A stretch of 12,997 nt of DNA, taken from an uncultured Candidatus Udaeobacter sp. (GTDB lineage: Bacteria > Verrucomicrobiota > Verrucomicrobiia > Chthoniobacterales > UBA10450). Location of the stretch: contig CATPBS010000103.1 in the NCBI GenBank assembly GCA_955652715.1, forward strand, positions 1-12,997. Direction: 5' to 3'. The stretch's first letter is position 1. Each line of letters opens with the position of its first letter. The translations under genes and the position numbers were made by a program. Below the pieces are notes generated by a model. The model was not told the DNA's origin and made no database searches. It saw only the letters and a program-made list of their open reading frames with translations. Below, one piece after another: positions 6,098 to 12,997 of this stretch.

Positions 6098-7912
6098 AAT
6101 TACGCCGTCGTCGGGCGCCTGGCGGCGGGAACTTCAGTCGCGCAGGCGGAGACGGATGTCGGCACGATCAACGCGCAGATGCGCCGCGAGCATCCGAACA
6201 ATTATACGCAGAGTAAAAATTTCGGCGACAAGGAGGATAACAGTTTCGGCGGCGACGTGTTCCCATTACATGACTTGGCGGTCGGCGGAATGCGTCCGGC
6301 GCTGCTCATTTTGGTGGGCGCCGTTTTTCTCGTCTTGTTAATCGCCTGCGCGAACCTCACCACGATGTTGCTCGCGCGTGCGGCTGCGCGCGAACGCGAG
6401 ATGGGCATTCGAGTCGCGCTCGGCGCGGGTCCGCTGCGATTGCTCAAGCAAGTTTTGACTGAGAGCGTTCTGCTCGCGCTCGTCGGCGGCGCGGCAGGCG
6501 TTCTGCTCGCGCTCTGGGGCGTGGAATTGTTGAAGGCGATTGGCGCGCAAACAGTGCCACGCCTGGGCGAAGTGAATGTGGATCTTAACGTGTTGGGCTT
6601 GACGCTGGCAATTGCTGTCGGCACCGGCATTATGTTCGGCCTCGTTCCCGGTCTGGCCAGCGCCCGACCGGAATTGACCGAAGCGCTCAAGGAAGGCGGC
6701 CGAAGCTCTAGCCAGGGCGCGCGACGTAATCGTTTGCGCAACGGGCTCGTCATCGCCGAAGTCGCGCTTGCGCTCGTCCTGCTCAGCGGCGCCGGGCTTC
6801 TCATGAAAAGCTTCGCGCGCCTGCAAAACGTGAATCCCGGTTTCAATCCGCGCAACGCGCTGACATTCGAGATCTCGCTCCCGAAGATTCAATATCCGGA
6901 TGATCCTTCGATCGTCCGTTTCAATAACGAGGCGCAACGTCGAATCGGCGCGCTGCCGGGAGTTCAGGCAGCCGGATTCAGCACCATCCTGCCCCTCGCC
7001 GGGACGAACAGCGATTCATCTTTTGCGATCGAGGGGAGGGCTTCAAACGACAACAGCCCAAGCCCTGACGAAGAAAAGCGTCAAGTTTCTCCCGATTATT
7101 TCCGGACGCTCGAGACGCCATTAATCAAAGGCCGGTTTTTCACCGATGCGGACAACGCAGGTGCGCCGGGGGTCATCATCGTGAATCAGGCGTTCGCGAA
7201 AAAATTCTGGCCCAATCAGGACGCGCTGGGCAAACGCATTGTAATGGGAGGAATGTCTGACAATCCGAAGTGGATCACCATCGTTGGAGTTGTCGGCGAC
7301 ATGCGCCATTTCGGATTGGATGTCGATCCTAAACCGGAAATGTACGTTCCATTCGCTCAGGACCCATACTTCACGACGATCTACGTAGTCAGGAGCAACC
7401 AGGATCCGCAAAGTTTGCTTCCAGCGATTCGGCGCGAAATTCAGGCGATCGATCCTGCGGTGCCTCTCGCGAATCTCCGCACATTCGGGAACGTAATTGC
7501 CGATTCAGTTGCGCCGCGACGGCTCTCTGTCGTTTTGCTCGGAGTATTCGCAGGTGTCGCCGTGCTGTTGGCGAGCGTCGGAATCTACGGCGTGATTTCA
7601 TATCTGGTCGTGCAGCGGACGCACGAAATCGGTGTGCGGATGGCGCTCGGTGCACAGCGGGGAGACGTTCTCCGGCTCGTTGTCGCGCACGCGGCGAAAC
7701 TGGTCGGCATCGGCTCCGCCATTGGTTTGGTCCTCGCGTTCATGTCGACGCGAACACTTTCCGCGTTGCTCTACAATGTCGGCGCGTTCGACGCCGCGAC
7801 CTTTGTTTTTGTCACAATCTCGCTGGCGGCCGTCGCGTTGGTCGCCAGTTACATTCCAGCTCTTCGCGCAACCCGCGCCGATCCGATGATCGCGCTCAGC
7901 CACAACGCCTGA
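6095..7912 (+). pseudogene. ADOP/MacB-type ABC permease, N-terminus missing
   Basis: In the third frame, permease sequence begins abruptly at RNYAVVGRLAAG (6095) and runs 606 codons to a TGA; the first ATG is 6179. It contains the rest of the first MacB periplasmic core, then FtsX domain one (PALLILVGAVFLVLLIACAN; NLTTMLLARAAARERE; GIRVALGAG), the second periplasmic core (VQAAGFSTILPL, FWPNQDALGKRI), and FtsX domain two (YLVVQRTHEIGVRMALGAQ) with the terminal RATRADPMIAL. This is the two-FtsX ADOP layout. Aligned to the intact paralogue downstream, the entry point matches about residue 221, so roughly 220 residues including membrane helix 1 are absent. A shortened product from ATG 6179 could be made but would lack helix 1 and part of the core, so I call it broken. 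It ends 2 nt before the next permease ATG. Confidence 0.85.
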
Positions 7913-7914
7913 CC

Positions 7915-10503
7915 ATGATTCGCGATTTCAAATTTGCCTTCCGGCAGCTGTTCAAGGCGCCGGGGTTTACAATTGCAGCGGCAACTGTGCTCGCGCTCGG
8001 GATTGGCGTGAACACCGCTGTGTTCAGCCTGGTAAACACGCTTTTCTTTGCTCCTCCCTCTTACGCCAAGCCGCACGAAATGGTGCAGCTCTTTTCTCAG
8101 GACAAGAAGGATCCAAAGAAATTCCGCGGTTTTTCTTATCCCACTTATCTCGATATCCGCCAGCAGAACACCGTTTTCAGTGACGTAACGAGCTTCAATG
8201 TGGCCTTCATCGGTCTCGGCCAGAAAGGCGATACGCGCCGCGCCTTCAGTGCCGTCGTCACCTCGAACTATTTCTCCGTCCTCGGCGTTCCATTGGCGCG
8301 CGGCCGTGCATTTTTCCCGGAGGAGGAAACGCCAGGCCACAACGCGCAGGTCGCGATCGTCAGTTACAGTTACTGGGCAAAGCATGACCTCGATCCAGGC
8401 GTGCTCGGTTCTCACTTACTGATCAACGGCCGCTCGTTCACGATCGTCGGAATTACGCCGAAGGGTTTTGTCGGCACGATGAAAATTCTCTCCCCGGAAG
8501 TTTGGTTGCCGATGAGTGTTTACGATCAGGTAGCGAACGATTTTGGTTCGGACAACAAGACCACGATCGACGATCGCAAAGGAACGCAGTTGCGCATCAT
8601 GGGCCGGCTTAAACCTGGAATGACCGCAGCCGCGGCCAAGCCTGCGCTCGAAGGGCTTGCAGCCAATTTAGAAAAAGCTTACCCCGTCGAACAAAAGGAT
8701 CAGACATTCATGACCGCTCCGGTGTCGCGTAATTCGGTAAGTAACAATCCCGGGACCGAGAGCGGGATAAAAGTCATCGCGCCATTGCTGCTTGGGATGG
8801 CGGTGGTGGTGTTGCTGGTAGCATCCCTTAACCTCGCTAACATGCTGCTCGCACGCGGGACGGCGCGCCGCAAAGAGATTGCGATCCGTCTCGCGCTCGG
8901 CGGCAGCCGTTGGCGCATCGTTCGCCAGCTTCTCACTGAAGGTTTCGCGCTGGCGGTACTCGGCGGTGCAGGTGGACTCGTTCTTGGACTTTGGTCGTCC
9001 GATTTTCTGGTCGCTTCAATGCGCAGGTTAATGCCGCTCGACATTGTGTGGTTGACCGGACCGAACCCCGCAATTTTGGCCGCGACGTTTGGATTTTGCC
9101 TGCTTGGCACGCTCATGTTTGCGCTCGGACCGGCTTTGAAAATCTCGCGCAGCGCGGTCGTGACTGATCTGAAGGAACATGCCGGGGAAGATGTGGTGCG
9201 CCGGCACTGGAAATTTTTGCCGCGCCATCCGCTCGTGGTCGTGCAAATCGCCTTCTCGCTCGCGCTGATCACCGCGGCAGCTTTGTTCATTCGTGGTGCA
9301 GGCAAAGCCGCGTCCGTTGATACCGGACTAAAACCGGGTGCAAGCTACATTCTCGAAGTCGATGCGAGTCTGGCAGGTTACGAACCGAAACACGCGCAGG
9401 AACTTTATCGCAACTTGAACGACAGACTGGCGGCGCTGCCGGGCGTGGAGCACGCGAGCATTTGTTCAATCGTTCCCTTCGGAATGTTTGAGTCAACCAG
9501 AAAAGTCCAACGCGCCGGTCTCCATCTCGCTCCTGACGCCAGGCCGGCGACCGCTGCTGAAGGCCTTGCTTTCGAGGCCTCATGGAACAGCGTCGGCGCA
9601 GATTATTTTGCAACGGTTGGATTGCCAGTCGTGCGTGGTCGCGCGTTCACCGAAGCGGAGACGACCCAGTCCGGTCCGAAGGTCGCGATTATTGACGAGG
9701 CTTTGGCAAAGAAACTCTGGCCGGATGATGACGCGCTTGGACAACGCATTCAATACGCGGCGGCAAATGCCCCGTCGGCCTCGGACACCGGAGGCGCGCA
9801 CGCTGGAAGGAGTGCTGATTTGAATGAAAGGGAGAAGCAGGAAGAGACGATCGAAATAGTCGGCATTGTGCCGTCCACGCGCCACGCCCTCTTTGAAAAG
9901 GAGCTGGCCGGCGGGATTTACTTGCCGTTCGCACGCGGATTCCAAAGCGATATTTCGCTTATTGTTCGGTTTCATTCGCTCCCTCCCGGAAACGAAGCCA
10001 CCACGGCCGGTTTGCTCCGTCGCACAGTGCGCGATCTCGATCCCTCAATCCCAATCCTTTCGCTACGAACTTTCGCTCAACATCTTGATTCGAACCTGGA
10101 TCTTTGGCTTGTTCGCGCGGGCGCGGCTTTGTTTTCCATCTTTGGCGGACTTGCGCTGGGTCTGGCCGTAGTGGGTCTTTACGGAGTCAAAGCTTATTCG
10201 GTGGCGCGACGCACGCGTGAGATCGGCATTCGGATGGCGCTCGGAGCGCAAGCCGGAGCGGTGTTGCGAATGATCATGCGGGAAGGCTCCATCATGTTGG
10301 TCAGCGGAGTTGCCATCGGCCTGCTCCTGGCTGTCGCGACCGCAAAAATTGTCAGTGGATTTCTTTACGGAGTTGGCGCCTTTGATCCGGTTGCTTTTAC
10401 GGTCGCACCGGCGGTGCTGACCGTTGCCGCACTTATCGCCACGTGGCTACCAGCGAGACGCGCTACGCGGGTGAATCCAGCCCAGGCATTACACGCCGAG
10501 TAA
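7915..10503 (+). CDS. ADOP-family ABC permease (MacB-like), full length
   Basis: The 862-residue inner-membrane protein has two FtsX/MacB halves, each a periplasmic core plus membrane helices. Predicted helices are ~17-42, 290-312, 340-360, 386-408, 437-460, 735-758, 785-810 and 825-848. Family motifs are the N-terminal FKFAFRQLFKAPGFT, ALGIGVNTAVFSLVN, the coupling region NLANMLLARGTARRKEIAIR in half one, and RRTREIGIRMALGAQ in half two, ending RATRVNPAQALHAE. Such permeases work with an ABC ATPase in mechanotransmission-type export of drugs, peptides or lipoproteins; the substrate is unknown. Residues ~616-645 form a polar, Ala/Ser/Glu-rich insertion in the second periplasmic core. ATG 7915 fits the family start, and the ATPase gene begins 4 nt after the stop, so these two form a coupled pair. 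It is the only uninterrupted permease in the cluster. Confidence 0.93.
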   Translation: MIRDFKFAFRQLFKAPGFTIAAATVLALGIGVNTAVFSLVNTLFFAPPSYAKPHEMVQLFSQDKKDPKKFRGFSYPTYLDIRQQNTVFSDVTSFNVAFIGLGQKGDTRRAFSAVVTSNYFSVLGVPLARGRAFFPEEETPGHNAQVAIVSYSYWAKHDLDPGVLGSHLLINGRSFTIVGITPKGFVGTMKILSPEVWLPMSVYDQVANDFGSDNKTTIDDRKGTQLRIMGRLKPGMTAAAAKPALEGLAANLEKAYPVEQKDQTFMTAPVSRNSVSNNPGTESGIKVIAPLLLGMAVVVLLVASLNLANMLLARGTARRKEIAIRLALGGSRWRIVRQLLTEGFALAVLGGAGGLVLGLWSSDFLVASMRRLMPLDIVWLTGPNPAILAATFGFCLLGTLMFALGPALKISRSAVVTDLKEHAGEDVVRRHWKFLPRHPLVVVQIAFSLALITAAALFIRGAGKAASVDTGLKPGASYILEVDASLAGYEPKHAQELYRNLNDRLAALPGVEHASICSIVPFGMFESTRKVQRAGLHLAPDARPATAAEGLAFEASWNSVGADYFATVGLPVVRGRAFTEAETTQSGPKVAIIDEALAKKLWPDDDALGQRIQYAAANAPSASDTGGAHAGRSADLNEREKQEETIEIVGIVPSTRHALFEKELAGGIYLPFARGFQSDISLIVRFHSLPPGNEATTAGLLRRTVRDLDPSIPILSLRTFAQHLDSNLDLWLVRAGAALFSIFGGLALGLAVVGLYGVKAYSVARRTREIGIRMALGAQAGAVLRMIMREGSIMLVSGVAIGLLLAVATAKIVSGFLYGVGAFDPVAFTVAPAVLTVAALIATWLPARRATRVNPAQALHAE

Positions 10504-10507
10504 ACGT

Positions 10508-11179
10508 ATGATCGGTCTCCGAAATCTGGAACGCAGTTATCCTCTCGCGAAGGAGAAATTCTTTTACGTTTTGCGCGAGATCAATCTGGAAGTCCACGAA
10601 GGCGACTTTGTCTCCGTGATGGGCCCCTCCGGCGCAGGCAAATCGACACTGTTGCACATTATCGGGATGCACGACCACGGCTGGAGCGGTGAATATTTCT
10701 TGGGCGAAACGCCAGTCCATCATTTAAAGCCGAAGGAACGCGCGACGCTGCGGAACGAGCAGATCGGCTTCGTGTTTCAGCAATACCATTTGCTCGATGA
10801 CCTAACGGTTTACGAGAACCTCGATATCCCGTTGTCGTATCGCCGCTACAGCAAAAGTGAGCGCGCCGCGCTCGTGGCCGACATGCTCGACCGTTTCCAA
10901 ATCGTCGGTAAAAAAGATTTATACCCGCGTCAGCTTTCTGGCGGGCAACAACAGCTGGTCGGTGTTGCGCGGGCAATCATCGCTGAACCGAAGCTTCTGC
11001 TCGCCGACGAACCCACGGGAAACCTGCATTCCAGTCAGGGCGAGGAAATCATGGAGCTCTTTCGCAAGCTTAATGATGAAGGCGTGACCATCGTCCAGGT
11101 GACGCACTCGGAGAAGAACGCCTCCTACGGCAAACGCATCATTCAACTGCGCGATGGCTGGATTGCTAAAGGAGAATGA
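10508..11179 (+). CDS. MacB/LolD-like ABC transporter ATPase, intact
   Basis: This 223-residue cytoplasmic ATPase should power the adjacent ADOP permease. All core motifs are present in order: Walker A GPSGAGKST (39-47), Q-loop Gln91 (GFVFQQYHLL), signature LSGGQQQ (143-149), Walker B LLLADEP (163-169) and switch His200 (QVTHSE). Two positions differ from the common consensus. LSGGQQQR is LSGGQQQL, and the D-loop Asp after GNL is His174 (GNLHSS). I recall His there in related ADOP-associated ATPases, so it may be a subfamily trait rather than damage. The ATG lies 4 nt after the permease stop, and its own TGA overlaps the next start (ATGA), so the frame is tightly coupled on both sides. It differs clearly in sequence from the truncated ATPase at 5775, so it is a second paralogue and not its missing half. 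Confidence 0.94.
   Translation: MIGLRNLERSYPLAKEKFFYVLREINLEVHEGDFVSVMGPSGAGKSTLLHIIGMHDHGWSGEYFLGETPVHHLKPKERATLRNEQIGFVFQQYHLLDDLTVYENLDIPLSYRRYSKSERAALVADMLDRFQIVGKKDLYPRQLSGGQQQLVGVARAIIAEPKLLLADEPTGNLHSSQGEEIMELFRKLNDEGVTIVQVTHSEKNASYGKRIIQLRDGWIAKGE
11168..11175 (+). promoter_or_regulatory. Strong ribosome binding site before the permease stub
   Basis: AAAGGAGA lies directly before the ATGATG pair at 11176-11181, inside the ATPase 3' end. Its spacing favours the second ATG (11179), which also gives the family's usual MIADLKF start. It is the clearest Shine-Dalgarno site in the window. Confidence 0.6.
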
Positions 11180-11184
11180 TGATT

Positions 11185-11238
11185 GCTGATCTAAAGTTTG
11201 CACTCCGCCAACTCCGCAAGTCTCCCGCGTTCACCTTA
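11185..11238 (+). repeat. Direct repeat copy 1 (permease N-terminus)
   Basis: Encodes ADLKFALRQLRKSPAFTL and pairs with 11455-11508, offset by 270 nt, at 42 of 54 identical bases. Differences are mostly synonymous. Confidence 0.8.
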
Positions 11239-11454
11239 CTCTCTGTCCTCACGCTCACCCTCGGCATCGGCGCGAACACCGCCATTTTCAGCCTGATTCA
11301 CGATCTCTTTCTGCGCGGCCTGCCGTTCAAAGAACCGGCGCGTCTGGTGCACATGTACTCCAACGCCAGGGAAAGGAACTTGTTGGAGCTCGCCGTATCG
11401 GCGCCCCGCTTTCAGCATTATTGCGACGGCCAAACGATGTTCGACGGCTTCGGC

Positions 11455-11508
11455 GCGGATCTCAAATTTGCTCTCCGCCCGCTCCGCAAATCGCCGGGGT
11501 TCACTTTC
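11455..11508 (+). repeat. Direct repeat copy 2 (second permease N-terminus)
   Basis: Encodes ADLKFALRPLRKSPGFTF, the second permease start inside the stub. It lacks its own ATG: the codon before it (GGC) belongs to the first permease. Confidence 0.8.
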
Positions 11509-11623
11509 GTCGCCACCCTGATCCTTCGGGTTAAATTTTGATCAATGAGGAACAGCTTGCTTTGCGAATTCCTTTGAATATCGGTGACGCTGCGCTGTCT
11601 GATATCTGTCTCGCAAACTTCAT

Positions 11624-12373
11624 ATGCATCTGCGTTTCCTAACTCCTCTCATTTTTGCCGCGCTCATCGTGCCGGTAGTTTTCGCCCAGGATAAAAGTCA
11701 GCCCACGGCCGATGAGTTGGTCACCAAGAACATCGAAGCCAAAGGGGGCGCAACCGCGCTGCATAGTCTGCAATCGCTGCGCCTCACGGGCAAGCTGTTG
11801 GTGCAGCAGGGCCAGATCGAACTGGCCTATCTCCAAATCAAGAAGCGCCCTGAGGAAGTGCGCACTGAGGCTTCTCTTCAGGGAATGACCCAGATCGAGG
11901 CGTATGACGGCAAGGAAGGATGGAAAGTGTCACCATTCTTCGGACGCAAAGATCCCGAGCGCATGTCCGCCGATGACGTCAAAGCATTGGTCGAGGACAC
12001 CGAGATCGACGGGGCACTCATTGATTGGAAAGAGAAGGGAAGCACCGTCGAATACCTCGGAACGGAAGACGTTGATGGCACGCCCGCGCACAAGTTGAAA
12101 GTCGTGCGTAAGAATGGCGACGTGAGTTTTGTTTATCTCGATCCTGATCACTTCCTGGAAATTCGAATTGTGACGGGACGGATGCGGCACGGCGCCTACG
12201 AAGAGGTGGAGACAGATTTCGGGGACTATGAAAAGGCGGGGGGCGTGTTCGTTCCGAGCTCAATCGAGTCTGGGCGCAAAGGAGCGCCGGACAAACAAAG
12301 AATTATCATCGACAAAGTAGAAGCTAACGTGCCGGTGGATGACGCCATTTTTCATTTTCCGACTTCGAAGTGA
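11624..12373 (+). CDS. Secreted LolA-like / outer-membrane lipoprotein-sorting-type protein
   Basis: The 249-residue product begins with a signal peptide (basic HLR, hydrophobic core LTPLIFAALIVPVVFA, probable cleavage before QDK). It continues with ADELVTKNIEAKGGATAL, the opening helix typical of proteins annotated as outer-membrane lipoprotein-sorting, which share the LolA/LppX half-barrel fold. The rest alternates beta-strands (SLRLTGKLLVQQGQIELAY; AYDGKEGWKVSPFFG; GTEDVDGTPAHKLKVV; FVYLDPDHFLEIRI; VFVPSSIESG), as expected for that fold. No lipobox Cys is visible, so it should be periplasmic and soluble. It probably binds a lipid or hydrophobic ligand; true LolA function is unproven. ATG 11624 gives a clean signal peptide, although no Shine-Dalgarno site is visible. 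It lies 82 nt after the permease stub and 11 nt before the next gene. Confidence 0.8.
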   Translation: MHLRFLTPLIFAALIVPVVFAQDKSQPTADELVTKNIEAKGGATALHSLQSLRLTGKLLVQQGQIELAYLQIKKRPEEVRTEASLQGMTQIEAYDGKEGWKVSPFFGRKDPERMSADDVKALVEDTEIDGALIDWKEKGSTVEYLGTEDVDGTPAHKLKVVRKNGDVSFVYLDPDHFLEIRIVTGRMRHGAYEEVETDFGDYEKAGGVFVPSSIESGRKGAPDKQRIIIDKVEANVPVDDAIFHFPTSK

Positions 12374-12384
12374 TTCATTTTTTC

Positions 12385-12997
12385 ATGCGTTTACTCCCTT
12401 TTTTTCTCAAGGCGATCGTTGGTGTGTTGTGTCTTGGCTCAATCGCCGTTTACGCGGAGCAGCCAACCTACAACTCGGCCACGATCTCCGGTGTGGGCGC
12501 GCGCAACATAGGTTCCGCAACGATGAGCGGACGCATCTCCGCGATCGCGGGTGCCCGCGAGCCCTCGGGCAAGATCACGCTCTTTGTGGGTGCTGCCAGT
12601 GGCGGTGTTTGGAAATCTGACGACAGCGGGACGCGCTACCGGCCGGTCTTCGACGAACAGCATGTCCAATCGATCGGCGCCATCGCGCTTGATCCTAAGA
12701 ATTCGAAAAACGTATGGGTCGGGACTGGTGAATCGTGGACGCGCAACAGCGTTTCCATCGGTGACGGAATCTACAAGTCAACAGATGGGGGTGAAACGTG
12801 GAGGCACACTGGTTTGGAAAAATCGGAACGCATTTCGCGAGTCGTCGTTGATCCGAGAAATAGCGACACGGTCTTCGCCGCGGCGCCGGGCCCGTTGTGG
12901 AGCGACTCGCCCGACCGCGGTTTGTACAAAACGACTGATGCCGGCAAGACATGGCAGCAAGTCCTCAAAGGAGCAAATCTTTCGACCGGTTGCACGG
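12385..12997 (+). CDS. Secreted Asp-box/BNR (VPS10/sortilin-like) beta-propeller protein, 3' partial
   Basis: From ATG 12385 the frame stays open to the window edge (204 codons visible). It begins with a signal peptide (MRLLPFFLKAIVGVLCLGSI, then AVYA before EQ). The mature part contains repeated propeller blades with Asp-box motifs S/T-x-D-x-G-x-T/S-W: a degenerate one (KSDDSGTRY), then KSTDGGETW and KTTDAGKTW. Each is preceded by a strand such as TLFVGAASGGVW, NVWVGTGESWTRN or TVFAAAPGPLW. Such proteins in environmental bacteria are often annotated as glycosyl hydrolase, sialidase-like or VPS10-domain and can exceed 1,000 residues. Catalytic residues are not visible here, so no enzymatic role is claimed. 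It follows the LolA-like gene by 11 nt and is likely co-transcribed with it. Opposite-strand frames in this stretch are shadows. Confidence 0.85.
   Translation, partial: MRLLPFFLKAIVGVLCLGSIAVYAEQPTYNSATISGVGARNIGSATMSGRISAIAGAREPSGKITLFVGAASGGVWKSDDSGTRYRPVFDEQHVQSIGAIALDPKNSKNVWVGTGESWTRNSVSIGDGIYKSTDGGETWRHTGLEKSERISRVVVDPRNSDTVFAAAPGPLWSDSPDRGLYKTTDAGKTWQQVLKGANLSTGCT

Larger units (their letters stand above)
11179..11541 (+). pseudogene. ADOP permease stub: two permease N-termini joined in frame
   Basis: The ~120-residue frame begins as a normal permease (MIADLKFALRQLRKSPAFT, GIGANTAIFSLIHDLFLRGL, then the early periplasmic core to FDGFG) over ~92 residues. At 11452-11457 it switches in frame to a second permease start (ADLKFALRPLRKSPGFTF, VATLIL) that lasts about 24 residues. 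It then diverges and stops (RVKF, TGA 11539-11541). Neither copy reaches a second membrane helix, and about 90% of a ~800-residue permease is missing. The two starts match at 42 of 54 nt, with 10 of 12 differences at third codon positions, so they come from separate, previously selected paralogues and not a recent local duplication. Start 11176 is also possible (ATGATG), overlapping the ATPase stop. Confidence 0.85.

Noticed and set aside
6081..6100. CGCAAT direct repeat flanking the ATPase/permease joint as deletion microhomology
   Set aside because: A microhomology deletion should leave one copy, yet both copies remain and the ATPase coding continues past the first (CGCGAA).
6202..6855. Opposite-strand frame inside the truncated permease
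   Set aside because: Ser/Arg/Pro-rich shadow with no domain; the + strand permease motifs are unmistakable.
8700..9305. Opposite-strand frame inside the intact permease
   Set aside because: Antisense shadow with biased composition and no motif.
11574..11605. Promoter before the LolA-like gene (TTGAAT and TGATAT)
   Set aside because: The 20-nt spacing is too long, and no better pair is visible.
1..12997. CRISPR array, tRNA, rRNA, transposase, prophage or toxin-antitoxin genes
   Set aside because: No repeat-spacer pattern, RNA-gene signature or matching protein was seen on either strand by eye.

Overview
The window reads as chromosomal DNA of a free-living, probably Gram-negative soil-type bacterium of moderately high GC (by eye). 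Tandem ADOP/MacB-type permeases, a membrane-bound ferritin fused to a VIT/CCC1 transporter, a secreted Asp-box protein and few clear Shine-Dalgarno sites fit Verrucomicrobiota (Chthoniobacterales-like) or Acidobacteriota. I lean to Verrucomicrobiota, but this is inference and no marker gene is present. Every gene I can support is on the + strand.

Layout. Positions 1-605 hold the 3' end of a permease with a C-terminal universal-stress domain. Positions 656-2248 hold an intact D-3-phosphoglycerate dehydrogenase (serA), preceded by a small 7-bp-period repeat. Next come a GlsB/YeaQ-type small membrane protein (2340-2600), a perfect 14-bp inverted repeat (2662-2692), an EamA/DMT transporter (2756-3706) and, 5 nt later, a ferritin-VIT fusion (3712-4920) that probably moves or detoxifies iron.

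Positions 5044-11541 are a MacB-like efflux locus in visible decay. In order it holds the C-terminal half of an HlyD-type adaptor, the first ~106 residues of an ABC ATPase joined out of frame to the last ~606 codons of an ADOP permease, one intact ADOP permease (7915-10503), one intact ABC ATPase (10508-11179), and a stub made of two permease N-termini joined head to tail. Only the intact permease and ATPase look able to form a working transporter. Each truncation ends at a sharp joint with good coding sequence on both sides. The cause is therefore either a series of real deletions or collapsed/chimeric assembly of paralogous sequence, and reads would be needed to decide.

After the stub come a signal-peptide protein of the outer-membrane lipoprotein-sorting (LolA-like) type (11624-12373) and the start of a secreted Asp-box/BNR (VPS10/sortilin-like) beta-propeller protein that runs off the window end (12385-12997). 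I see no tRNA, rRNA, CRISPR array, transposase or prophage gene. The most notable signals are the repeated truncation scars, the quasi-palindrome sitting on the ATPase/permease joint, and the double permease N-terminus. I do not see convincing evidence for a wholly new system.
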